Program-made: the position numbers and the translations under genes
DNA from: an uncultured Roseburia sp.
Lineage (GTDB): Bacteria; Bacillota; Clostridia; Lachnospirales; Lachnospiraceae
Direction of reading: 5' to 3'
DNA: 13,983 bases
Assembly: GCA_900548205.1 (NCBI GenBank)
Contig: URJS01000064.1
Span: 1 to 13,983 of the forward strand
The notes under the pieces: generated by a model
Databases searched by the model: none
What the model saw: only the letters and a program-made list of their open reading frames with translations
Told to the model about the DNA's origin: nothing
Shown: positions 1 to 6,289 of the stretch, in pieces
How the letters are laid out: every line of letters starts with the position of its first letter
Position numbering within the stretch: position 1 is the first letter of the stretch

Positions 1-2
1 CT

Positions 3-20
3 CACACGAAGTGTGTTTTT
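3..20 (+). terminator. Weak terminator-like hairpin on the plus strand
   Basis: CACAC (3-7) and GTGTG (11-15) form a 5-bp stem around a GAA loop and are followed by five T on the plus strand (16-20). This could be the end of a rightward gene lying left of the window, converging on the minus-strand operon. The stem is short and its upstream part may be cut off by the window edge, so this is tentative. Confidence 0.25.
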
Positions 21-61
21 ATGACATAGGATTGCAAAGCAATTTCCTATGTCATGAAAAA
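16..61. repeat. Long inverted repeat with T/A flanks
   Basis: ATGACATAGG (21-30) is the exact reverse complement of 46-55. Inside it, ATTGC (31-35) pairs with GCAAT (39-43) around an AAA loop, leaving a two-base bulge at 44-45. The flanks TTTTT (16-20) and AAAAA (57-61) extend the pairing past a single bulged G at 56. Because T precedes and A follows the stem on both strands, this is not a canonical rho-independent terminator in either direction. It may insulate the operon end or protect transcript 3' ends. Confidence 0.6.
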
Positions 62-98
62 ATGCTGCAATAAACAATACTTTTGTTTATTGCAGCAT
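57..98 (-). terminator. Strong rho-independent terminator after rsfS
   Basis: ATGCTGCAATAAACAA (62-77) and its perfect reverse complement (83-98) make a 16-bp stem with a 5-nt loop (78-82). On the minus strand the stem is followed directly by a run of T (57-61). It lies 35 nt beyond the rsfS stop codon and is the best terminator in the window, so it is the likely end of the rplU-to-rsfS transcript. On the plus strand the stem is followed by GGAAACG, so it should act only in the minus direction. Confidence 0.9.
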
Positions 99-133
99 GG
101 AAACGTTTCGACAGATATTTCGCCAAAAACACT

Positions 134-493
134 TTACAGGTCATTGACATCCATTTCCTTTCCGTCTCTCCAGATACGTTCCAGATCATAGAACAGTCGA
201 TCCTCTTTTGAGAAGATATGGACAATAATATCGCCGTAATCCATTAAGATCCATGTAGAATTTGCATTTCCTTCCACCTGTTTTACCGTCAGACCTGCCT
301 TATGGAGTGCTTCGTCACAGGCGTCTCTCATAGCCTGAATCTGATTTTGATTTGTTCCGTTTGCGATAATAAAAAAGTCTGCAATCGGGGAAATTTCACG
401 GATGTCTATCACCTTCACATCCTCTGCCTTGCGATCCTCTAAGGCAGCGACTGCCGTTTTGCAATATTCTTGCGCTGTTAATTTTTCTCCCAT
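134..493 (-). CDS. rsfS: Ribosomal silencing factor RsfS
   Basis: RsfS (Iojap/YbeB family) binds ribosomal protein L14 on the 50S subunit and blocks joining to 30S, which lowers translation during starvation. The protein shows the family pattern: a KAEDVKVIDI strand near residue 25, then SPIADFFIIANGTN with its aspartate, and a C-terminal stretch ending DYGDIIVHIFSKEDRLFYDLERIW. The length (119 aa) is normal. An upstream ATG at 511 overlaps the yqeK stop by one base (TAATG) but has no clear ribosome binding site. The ATG at 493 follows AAGGA (503-507) with a 9-nt spacer, so I chose 493; the longer form would add MKGISN. It is the last gene of the operon, translationally close to yqeK and followed by a strong terminator. 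The family call is secure; the start is less so. Confidence 0.95.
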   Translation of the reverse strand: MGEKLTAQEYCKTAVAALEDRKAEDVKVIDIREISPIADFFIIANGTNQNQIQAMRDACDEALHKAGLTVKQVEGNANSTWILMDYGDIIVHIFSKEDRLFYDLERIWRDGKEMDVNDL

Positions 494-510
494 ATTAGAT
501 ATTCCTTTCA

Positions 511-1095
511 TTATTCAGATATTTCCAATGCCAGATACGGCTTATAATATTGATAGGTCATTTTTGTGATTGGGTCGATCGCCCCGCCTCTGCCGGACAG
601 ATATTTTAACGTATCGTGCAGGATCTTTGCCATGCAGGCATCCAAATCATGGAATGCCAGCTTTCTTACATAAGAAAGGTCCGGCGCCTTATCACGTCCG
701 GGTTCGATATAGTCCGCAATATAGATAATCTTATCCAGTATACTCATCTCAGGCTCTCCGGTTGTATGCACCTTGATCGCATGAAGAATCTGCGGGTCTT
801 TTACCTCATAGATGCTTTCTGCCAGATATGCGCCCAGCTTTGCATGGAGTAAATAAGGACTTTCGGATTCTACCGTCGTGATAGGAATATGATACTGTCT
901 GCAAAGCTTCAGTTTTTCTTCATTCGTGATGCATTTGGCGCAGTCATGGAGCAATCCGGCGATCATCGCCGGTCCTTGCGGAAAATCATGCGCCATTGCG
1001 AGGCAGCCCGCTGTATACATAACGCCTACCGTATGACCAAATCGATCCTTATCAAGTTCTTTTTTTAGTTTTTTACGAATTTCCTTTAATTCCAT
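511..1095 (-). CDS. yqeK: YqeK-type HD-domain Ap4A hydrolase
   Basis: Members of the YqeK family are metal-dependent HD phosphohydrolases that cut diadenosine tetraphosphate symmetrically to two ADP. The HD-domain ligands are visible in order: His21 in RFGHTVGV, His50-Asp51 in LLHDCAK, His84 in LLHAKLGAY, His110 in IKVHTTG and Asp128 in YIADYIEPGRD. The length (194 aa) is usual for the family. The start ATG follows AGGA (1106-1109) with about 10 nt spacing, 15 nt after the nadD stop. The next gene, rsfS, begins within or just past its stop codon. Adjacency to nadD and rsfS is the standard Firmicute arrangement. Older annotations call this a predicted HD hydrolase involved in NAD metabolism; the Ap4A activity is known from homologues and inferred here. 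Confidence 0.93.
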   Translation of the reverse strand: MELKEIRKKLKKELDKDRFGHTVGVMYTAGCLAMAHDFPQGPAMIAGLLHDCAKCITNEEKLKLCRQYHIPITTVESESPYLLHAKLGAYLAESIYEVKDPQILHAIKVHTTGEPEMSILDKIIYIADYIEPGRDKAPDLSYVRKLAFHDLDACMAKILHDTLKYLSGRGGAIDPITKMTYQYYKPYLALEISE

Positions 1096-1110
1096 TACGA
1101 TGATTTCCTG

Positions 1111-1743
1111 TCAAGATTTTTCTTTCTGGTATAGACCGTGCATACGGATATATTCCCATACCGCCGGTGGAAGCATAGCAGGCTTCGCTGTCGCATTGAC
1201 AAGCTGTCTGCGCAGACTGGAGGATGAAATATCTGTTCGCCCTCCATAAACCGGATAAATTTCTGCTTCAAAAAGCTGCTTTAATTCTTTGATCTTTTGT
1301 TCAATGCCTGCAATATCCATATGATCACGCACTGCAGTCAACAGCACTGCTTTTTTGCAAATGATTTCAGGATGCATCCAGCTTTCCAGATAATCCAGTG
1401 AATCTGCTCCCATAATAAAATAAAACTTCACGTTTGGGTAACATGCACAAAGCTTTGTGAGTGTCCGGTAGGTATAGCTTGTCTCCGCTGACTCTATTTC
1501 CATAGACGACATTTTAAAATACGGATAGTCCAGCAGGGCAAGCGCGGTCATCTCCGCCCGTACCTCTGCCGCACTCATACTGCTCTCCTCCTTATTCGGA
1601 GAATGCCCTGCGGGGATAAACCAGACCTCATCCAGAGAAAATTCTTCCCGTGCGCTTTCTGCAATGTTTAAATGTCCCTGATGGATGGGGTCGAACGAAC
1701 CGCCCAAAATTCCGATTTTTTTCTCAAAATGCTGCTGTTCCAT
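1111..1743 (-). CDS. nadD: Nicotinate-nucleotide adenylyltransferase
   Basis: NadD transfers AMP from ATP to nicotinate mononucleotide, giving deamido-NAD, the penultimate step of NAD synthesis in the cytoplasm. The nucleotidyltransferase signature GGSFDPIHQGH covers residues 14-24, with His21 and His24 as the (H/T)xGH pair. MGADSL (111-116) and the C-terminal ISSSSLRR motif (172-179), which holds the ATP phosphates, are both present. The tail LPPAVWEYIRMHGLY is typical of bacterial NadD. The length of 210 aa is normal. The start ATG lies 11 nt after the yhbY stop with a weak AGGA site upstream, which suggests co-translation with yhbY. Its place between yhbY and yqeK is conserved across Firmicutes. 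Confidence 0.97.
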   Translation of the reverse strand: MEQQHFEKKIGILGGSFDPIHQGHLNIAESAREEFSLDEVWFIPAGHSPNKEESSMSAAEVRAEMTALALLDYPYFKMSSMEIESAETSYTYRTLTKLCACYPNVKFYFIMGADSLDYLESWMHPEIICKKAVLLTAVRDHMDIAGIEQKIKELKQLFEAEIYPVYGGRTDISSSSLRRQLVNATAKPAMLPPAVWEYIRMHGLYQKEKS

Positions 1744-1754
1744 AAGGCTGATTC

Positions 1755-2051
1755 CTATCTTGGAAGCTCAAATTTTGTGTTTTTCTTTGCCTGTCGGAAT
1801 AAAATGATCTTTTTTCCGATCACCTTTACGACATCCGAGCGTGTACGTTCGGCAATGATGCCTGCAATTTCCCGCGGATCGTCTGCACAGTTTTTCAGCA
1901 CGGAAATTTTTATCAGCTCGCGCTTTTCCAATGCTTCGTCTAATGCCATGATCAGCTCCGGCGTTAAGCTTGACTTGCCGATCTGAAAAATCGGATTGAG
2001 CGTACTTGCTTCACTGCCAAGATATGCGCGCTGCTTGCTTGTCAATTCCAT
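1755..2051 (-). CDS. yhbY: CRM-domain RNA-binding protein YhbY
   Basis: YhbY (YqeI in Bacillus) is a single CRM-domain RNA-binding protein that associates with pre-50S ribosomal particles. The 98-aa sequence starts with the family's ELTSKQRAYL helix, has FQIGKSSLTPELI near residue 22, and ends with the strand containing VIGKKIILFRQ, the GxxG-like RNA-contacting loop. The ATG at 2051 is preceded by AAAGGAG (2057-2063) at 5-nt spacing. An in-frame TTG at 2081 would add ten residues unlike the family, so I reject it. The 48-nt gap to obgE holds a small inverted repeat (CCGCA at 2076-2080 with TGCGG at 2086-2090), which is too weak to call. Neighbours obgE and rsfS support a role in 50S biogenesis. 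Confidence 0.95.
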   Translation of the reverse strand: MELTSKQRAYLGSEASTLNPIFQIGKSSLTPELIMALDEALEKRELIKISVLKNCADDPREIAGIIAERTRSDVVKVIGKKIILFRQAKKNTKFELPR

Positions 2052-2099
2052 ATGCTCTCCTTTCTGCCGGATATACCGCAAAATATGCGGACGGCATGT

Positions 2100-3383
2100 T
2101 TATTTGTAATAATCAAATTCGTGACCGTAGATACGCACGGTATCTCCATCCTCAATTCCCCGTTTTTCCAGTTCCTTTAAGATGCCCTGCTCTCTCATAA
2201 ATTTCTGGAAGAACAGAAAGCCCTTTTCGCTCTCGATATTTGTATAACCGAGCATCTTGTCAATCTTTGGTCCTTCCACGACAAATGCGGCATCGTCTGC
2301 ACGCGTGATCGTATAAGGCTCGTCCTTGAAGAAACGGAGTGCCGGATCAAATTCCTGCTCATAGATGACCGGCTCTTTGCTGCACATTTCAAGCAGATGA
2401 TTTACATGATAAAGAAGCTCCCGCAATCCCTTCCCGCTGACAGCAGAGATTGGGAATATCTGGATGCCGTCTTTTTCAAATTCTGCACGAAGCGCCTGAA
2501 TGATGTCATTCTCATCACCATAAACAGCATCCATTTTATTAGCAGCAATCACCTGCGGTTTTTTTAAGATGCCCTCATCGTAGGTGGCAAGCTCCTTGTG
2601 AATCGCCTTGATATCTGCGATCGGGTCCCTGCCTTCCGTTCCGGCGGCATCTACAACGTGAATGATGACTTTCGTGCGCTCAATGTGACGCAGAAATTCA
2701 AGACCAAGTCCCACACCCTCCGAAGCACCCTCGATCAGTCCCGGAATATCTGCGATGACAAATCCCTTTGCACCGTCTAGGTCTACAACGCCAAGATTTG
2801 GCTGAAGGGTTGTAAAATGATAGTTGGCGATTTTAGGCTGTGCATTTGTTACGCGCGAGAGCAGTGTGGATTTGCCGACATTCGGAAATCCGACAAGACC
2901 GACGTCAGCGATGACCTTAAGCTCCAGCTTTACCTCAAGCCCGATCGCCTCTCCGCCGGGCTGCGCGTATTTTGGTGCCTGCATCGTGGAGGTTGCAAAA
3001 TGCTGATTGCCAAGCCCTCCTCTGCCGCCGAACAGGATGATCTGTCTGCGGTTGTCGCCTGACATATCTGCAATGACCTTTCCCGATTCCGCATCCTTGA
3101 TCACTGTTCCAGCCGGAACCTTTAGGACTAAATCGGCGCCATTTTTGCCGTGACAGTTCCGCTTACCGCCCTCCTCGCCCGGCTGTGCAGCAAATTTTCT
3201 ACGGTGGCGGTAATCGGTCAGCGTATTTAACCCGTCATCCACCTCGAAAATAATGTCGCCGCCCTTGCCGCCGTCTCCGCCGTCCGGTCCACCGTCCGGT
3301 ACATATTTTTCACGGCGGAAGCTGACGTGCCCGTCTCCGCCTTTTCCTGATTTAATAATAATGGTTGCTCTGTCTGCAAACAT
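2100..3383 (-). CDS. obgE: Obg-family GTPase ObgE/CgtA
   Basis: This essential GTPase binds the 50S subunit late in assembly and links ribosome maturation to guanine-nucleotide and stress signals. Three domains are visible. The glycine-rich Obg fold covers about 1-158, with GGPDGGDGGKGGD at 31-43. The G domain follows, with G1 GFPNVGKS (165-172), the TTLQPN switch region (191-196), G3 DIPG (212-215), G4 NKMD (282-285) and G5 SAVSGKG (313-319). The C-terminal OCT domain runs from about 345 to 427, with GPKIDKML and the end DGDTVRIYGHEFDY. The length of 427 aa is typical of clostridial Obg. The ATG at 3383 has a modest GAGGT site about 9 nt upstream. The 104-nt gap to rpmA contains a terminator-like hairpin, so obgE may be expressed at a lower level than the L21/L27 genes. 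Confidence 0.98.
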   Translation of the reverse strand: MFADRATIIIKSGKGGDGHVSFRREKYVPDGGPDGGDGGKGGDIIFEVDDGLNTLTDYRHRRKFAAQPGEEGGKRNCHGKNGADLVLKVPAGTVIKDAESGKVIADMSGDNRRQIILFGGRGGLGNQHFATSTMQAPKYAQPGGEAIGLEVKLELKVIADVGLVGFPNVGKSTLLSRVTNAQPKIANYHFTTLQPNLGVVDLDGAKGFVIADIPGLIEGASEGVGLGLEFLRHIERTKVIIHVVDAAGTEGRDPIADIKAIHKELATYDEGILKKPQVIAANKMDAVYGDENDIIQALRAEFEKDGIQIFPISAVSGKGLRELLYHVNHLLEMCSKEPVIYEQEFDPALRFFKDEPYTITRADDAAFVVEGPKIDKMLGYTNIESEKGFLFFQKFMREQGILKELEKRGIEDGDTVRIYGHEFDYYK

Positions 3384-3418
3384 GAACTTCTACCTCAATT
3401 CAACTGGAATGTCTGCAT

Positions 3419-3477
3419 AAAATACAATAAGACCCGGCTATTTTCAGGCATCAAAATGTCTGTGCATAGTCGGGTCT
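3419..3477 (-). terminator. Terminator-like hairpin between rpmA and obgE
   Basis: On the minus strand AGACCCGACTAT (3477-3466) pairs with ATAGCCGGGTCT (3441-3430), 11 of 12 positions, around a 24-nt loop. It starts 10 nt beyond the rpmA stop codon and is followed by the interrupted T-rich stretch TATTGTATTTT (3429-3419). The imperfect U-tract and large loop suggest partial termination or a processing/stabilising structure, not a full stop. No promoter for obgE is evident between it and the obgE start. Confidence 0.55.
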
Positions 3478-3487
3478 GCGGTGCATC

Positions 3488-3772
3488 TTATTCAGCTACT
3501 GGATATACGGAAGCCTGCTTCTTGTCTCTTCCTTTTCTCTCGAATCTTAAGATACCATCTGTCAAAGCGAATAATGTATCATCACCGCCGATACCTACAT
3601 TTACGCCCGGATGGATCTTCGTTCCACGCTGTCTGTATAAAATGTTGCCAGCCTTTACGAACTGTCCGTCTGCTCTTTTGGCTCCTAATCTCTTGGATTC
3701 GGAATCACGACCGTTCTTTGTAGAACCAACTCCCTTTTTATGAGCAAAAAACTGAAGGTTCATATTCAACAT
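3488..3772 (-). CDS. rpmA: 50S ribosomal protein L27 with cleavable N-terminus
   Basis: L27 lies near the peptidyl-transferase centre, where its N-terminal tail contacts tRNA. The 94-aa protein begins MLNMNLQFFAHKKG. This is the Firmicute-type extension, in which the protease Prp cuts after LQFF to leave the mature AHKKG start. The conserved body follows: GSTKNGRDSESKRLGAKRADGQ, then the RQRGTKIHPGVNVGIGGDDTLFAL region. The ATG at 3772 is preceded by AGGAGG within the 3' end of the Prp gene; a second Met at residue 4 would remove part of the cleavage motif. Directly upstream is the Prp gene, and upstream of that L21, the standard arrangement. A hairpin follows the stop codon. Confidence 0.98.
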   Translation of the reverse strand: MLNMNLQFFAHKKGVGSTKNGRDSESKRLGAKRADGQFVKAGNILYRQRGTKIHPGVNVGIGGDDTLFALTDGILRFERKGRDKKQASVYPVAE

Positions 3773-3775
3773 GTC

Positions 3776-4102
3776 TTACACCTCCTTGAATTCTAAAACG
3801 ATAAACTCGTTTCCGTAAGTAGTTTGTATTCCCTGTAAGCCCAACACCAATGACTTCATCAGTAACTCCGCATCATGCCCTGCCGGAGCACGGAAACGAA
3901 CTGCAATTTCGCCGGGAATGTCTACATCTGTCTCAAATACCTCCCCGGTAAATTGTTCCAGAGCATTAACTGTATTGATGACCAGTGCGGAGATTCCCGC
4001 ACACACAATATCCTCCCCTGCATCCGCATATCCGGCATGTCCCAAACAGGTAAAGCCGAGATACCTTCCGTCATGGTCTTTGAAAACCGTTATCTTTGTC
4101 AT
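3776..4102 (-). CDS. prp: Ribosomal-processing cysteine protease Prp
   Basis: Prp (YsxB family, formerly DUF464) removes the N-terminal extension of L27 so that it can be built into functional 50S subunits. The 108-aa protein carries the catalytic pair at family positions: His22 in LGHAGYADAGEDIVCAGISA and Cys34 in the same stretch. The C-terminal part has the expected QGIQTTYGNEFIVLEF end. It lies between rplU and rpmA, and its 3' end supplies the ribosome binding site for rpmA. The 48-nt gap after rplU holds a small terminator-like hairpin, and only a weak GGGAAA-type site precedes the ATG. Both features suggest lower output than the flanking ribosomal proteins, as expected for an enzyme. 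Confidence 0.95.
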   Translation of the reverse strand: MTKITVFKDHDGRYLGFTCLGHAGYADAGEDIVCAGISALVINTVNALEQFTGEVFETDVDIPGEIAVRFRAPAGHDAELLMKSLVLGLQGIQTTYGNEFIVLEFKEV

Positions 4103-4122
4103 AACAATTTCCCAACTTTTAA

Positions 4123-4147
4123 AAAGTAATCTTTCACCAGAAAGATT
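4123..4147 (-). terminator. Weak terminator-like hairpin between rplU and prp
   Basis: On the minus strand AATCTTTC (4147-4140) and GAAAGATT (4135-4128) form a perfect 8-bp stem with a TGGT loop, three bases after the rplU stop codon. ACTTTTT (4127-4121) follows. The stem is AT-rich, so read-through is expected. It may act as an attenuator that lets L21 exceed the downstream genes, or only stabilise the mRNA. Confidence 0.45.
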
Positions 4148-4150
4148 TGA

Positions 4151-4456
4151 TTACGCATTGATCTTTTCAATCTTAACCTGCGTGAACGCCTGTCTGTGAC
4201 CGTTCTTCTTATGATAGCCGGTCTTTCTCTTGTACTTGTAAACAATAATCTTTTTACCTCTGCCCTCTTTAACGACAGAAGCCTCGACAGATGCGTTTGC
4301 TACATCAGAACCAACCTTCATTCCGTTGTCTGATACAGCTAAAACCTGATCGAAAGTTACTTTCTCACCAGCCTCAACACCAAGTTTTTCAATGGTAATG
4401 ATATCGCCTTCGGATACTTTGTACTGTTTACCACCTGTTGCTATAATTGCGTACAT
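4151..4456 (-). CDS. rplU: 50S ribosomal protein L21
   Basis: L21 is a 50S protein that binds 23S rRNA. The 101-aa sequence is canonical from MYAIIATGGKQYKVSEGD at the N-terminus, through the central GxKVGSD region, to the basic KYKRKTGYHKKNGHRQAFTQVKIEKI end that contacts rRNA. AGGAGG (4463-4468) lies 6 nt before the ATG, a strong site suited to a highly expressed gene. It is the first gene of its operon, behind a promoter and an approximately 90-nt leader RNA that starts just after the Hsp70-like gene. Confidence 0.99.
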   Translation of the reverse strand: MYAIIATGGKQYKVSEGDIITIEKLGVEAGEKVTFDQVLAVSDNGMKVGSDVANASVEASVVKEGRGKKIIVYKYKRKTGYHKKNGHRQAFTQVKIEKINA

Positions 4457-4545
4457 ATGGCACCTCCTATTATCATTACTCGCCAGTTGCGGTGCTGTTC
4501 TTCTTTACGAAAGAGCAGACTTATAGACCTCACTGTGCGGCATAC
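4457..4545 (-). ncRNA. Candidate L21 leader RNA upstream of rplU
   Basis: The approximately 90-nt 5' leader between the predicted transcription start (near 4545) and rplU can fold into a nested structure. An outer stem pairs GCC and AGT (4541-4539 and 4534-4532, with a 4-nt bulge between) with ACTGGC (4487-4482). An inner hairpin pairs CTG plus TCTTT (4518-4516 and 4514-4510 side) with AAAGA and CAG (4506-4502 and 4497-4495) around a 3-nt loop. Firmicutes are known to carry structured L21 leaders at this place, thought to mediate autoregulation by L21. Position and size fit; I could not align it to the family model. Confidence 0.5.
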
Positions 4546-4551
4546 TTCGTA

Positions 4552-4580
4552 ATGATAGCACATTCCGTAAGATGCGTCAA
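4552..4580 (-). promoter_or_regulatory. Sigma-A promoter of the rplU operon
   Basis: On the minus strand TTGACG (4580-4575) and TATCAT (4557-4552) are separated by exactly 17 bases, close to the sigma-A consensus. The predicted start near 4545 gives a leader of about 90 nt before rplU. The -35 box begins 11 nt after the stop codon of the Hsp70-like gene, so the ribosomal operon has its own promoter directly behind the chaperone operon. Confidence 0.8.
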
Positions 4581-4591
4581 CTATTTTTTTA

Positions 4592-6277
4592 TCAATCTTC
4601 GATTTTCTCCAGAAATGCAAGAAACTCTTTTTTGGCGCGCGCGATTTCTCCCGCATCGTAGGAATTCAGCGCCTGCTCAAAACCGCGGATCGCAGCCTCT
4701 GCCAGAAGGCGCTCATGTCCCAGACTCTCCTCGTAGATCCGCTCACCACGCATCAGAAGGTATTTATTTTCCTCCCGGTCTCTGGGGTGGATTTTCAAAT
4801 AGGAAAGCGTCTGGAACCTCTCTGTAATCTCCTCCTCGGAAAGTTTTGCATCCCGTCCTAAAAATACTTTCTTCGCCTTTTTCCGGTTGGAGACAACGGT
4901 CACCTCCACCTCCAAAATGGAATTGACGTCATAGGTATAGGTGACGTCGACCGCCTCCTCCCCTGCCCTTGTGGCAGGAACGTCGATGACAAGCTCGCCG
5001 AGAGACAGATTGTTATCTGCAAACCGGCTTTCTCCCTGCAGCACATGGACACAGATTTTTGTCTGGTTGTCGTACACCGTATACAGCCGCTCCGTCCGGC
5101 TGGCGGGAATGACGGTGTTGCGCTCAATGATCGGGCAGAACACGCCGTGCTCAAACCGGTTGTTCTCCCATTCCCGCACAACCTCTGTCCCGAGCGTAAA
5201 CGGGCAGACGTCCGTTAAGACAATCTCCCTGATCGCGGAGTGACGCTCCTTCATCGCTCCCTGAATGGCGGCGCCGAGCGCCACGGCTTCGTCCGGGTTG
5301 ATGTTTAAATCCGGCAGCATATGAAACAGACGGCTTACAAACCTGCGGATCACGGGGCTTTTGGTCGCACCGCCGACCAGAATGACCTTGTCAATGTCCG
5401 AAAGTCGGATACCCGCATCGGTGAGACTGCGCTTTACGGGCTTTCTGATGCGCTCCAAAAGTCCGGCGCAGGCCTCCTCATACACGGAAAGCTCCACGGT
5501 CATCTCATAGGACTTCTCCCGGATCCGGCAGCGCATGACGCTCTGCCTCTGCTCTGTAAAACCAAGCTTGCAGGCTTCCGCCTGCTTATGGATATGGCGC
5601 AGGCTCTTTTCACTTAGTTCCAGCCGTTCCAACTCTGTAAATTTCTCAAAAAACATAGTTTCCAGTACGGCGGTAAAATCTTCGCCGCCCAAAAAGTTGT
5701 CTCCCGCAACCGCCCGCACTTCTAAAATGGTGTCGTACAATTCCAGAATTGACACGTCAAAGGTGCCGCCGCCGAGGTCAAACACCAGAAAACGCGCGTT
5801 TCCCTCACTCTGGTAAAGACCGTAGGCGACCGCCGCCGTCGGCTCGCTGATGATGCGCTCCACCTTTAACCCGGCAAGCTCTCCCGCACGCCTGGTCGCG
5901 CGCCGTCTGGCGTCATTAAAGTAGGCGGGGACGCTGATCACCGCTTCTGTCACGGGTTCTCCGAGATAGCTCTCCGCATCTTCTTTTAACGCGCGCAGAA
6001 GAAAGGAGGACAGCTCTTCCGCCGTAAAATTCCTGTGCAGCAGGGAAAACTGCCGATTCGTTCCCATGTCGCGCTTAAAGACGCTGGCAGCGCTTCCCGG
6101 ATTCAAAAGCATCCGCTCCCATGCCGTGCGGCCCACATAAATCTGCCCCTCCTCATCCATACTCACCACCGACGGAGTGAGATGCTCCCCCAGCCGGTTC
6201 GGGATGATTTTAGGACCGTCCTCCGTGAAATACGCGGCAAGACTGTTGGTAGTTCCCAGATCTATTCCAATCATCAT
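4592..6277 (-). CDS. HscC-like Hsp70 chaperone
   Basis: This is a cytoplasmic Hsp70-family ATPase that is not the housekeeping DnaK: it is 561 aa, against about 610-640. The nucleotide-binding domain (about 1-350) has phosphate-1 GIDLGTTNS (4-12), SEPTAAVAYG (144-153), phosphate-2 FDLGGGTFDVS (166-176), the adenosine motif VGGATKSPVI (301-310) and INPDEAVALGAA (326-337). The interdomain linker region is EIVLTDVCPFTLG (351-363), and a beta-type substrate-binding domain follows to about 480. Only about 80 residues remain for the helical lid, so it is shortened, as in HscC. There is no EEVD-like or DnaK-type acidic tail. It starts 12 nt after the J-like/TPR gene with a GAGGGG site, so the two are almost surely co-translated partners. 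Substrate unknown. HscC homologues pair with specialised J proteins; the same relation is inferred here. Confidence 0.9.
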   Translation of the reverse strand: MMIGIDLGTTNSLAAYFTEDGPKIIPNRLGEHLTPSVVSMDEEGQIYVGRTAWERMLLNPGSAASVFKRDMGTNRQFSLLHRNFTAEELSSFLLRALKEDAESYLGEPVTEAVISVPAYFNDARRRATRRAGELAGLKVERIISEPTAAVAYGLYQSEGNARFLVFDLGGGTFDVSILELYDTILEVRAVAGDNFLGGEDFTAVLETMFFEKFTELERLELSEKSLRHIHKQAEACKLGFTEQRQSVMRCRIREKSYEMTVELSVYEEACAGLLERIRKPVKRSLTDAGIRLSDIDKVILVGGATKSPVIRRFVSRLFHMLPDLNINPDEAVALGAAIQGAMKERHSAIREIVLTDVCPFTLGTEVVREWENNRFEHGVFCPIIERNTVIPASRTERLYTVYDNQTKICVHVLQGESRFADNNLSLGELVIDVPATRAGEEAVDVTYTYDVNSILEVEVTVVSNRKKAKKVFLGRDAKLSEEEITERFQTLSYLKIHPRDREENKYLLMRGERIYEESLGHERLLAEAAIRGFEQALNSYDAGEIARAKKEFLAFLEKIED

Positions 6278-6289
6278 AGCTTTATCCCC

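Noticed and set aside
494..511. ATG at 511 as start of rsfS
   Set aside because: No clear ribosome binding site precedes it, while the ATG at 493 has AAGGA at 9 nt. The overlap with the yqeK stop keeps it possible.
2052..2081. TTG start extending yhbY by ten residues
   Set aside because: The ATG at 2051 has a good ribosome binding site and matches the family N-terminus.
2066..2095. Inverted repeat between obgE and yhbY as a terminator
   Set aside because: Only 5 bp of strong pairing with a few outer pairs and no T-run on the minus strand.
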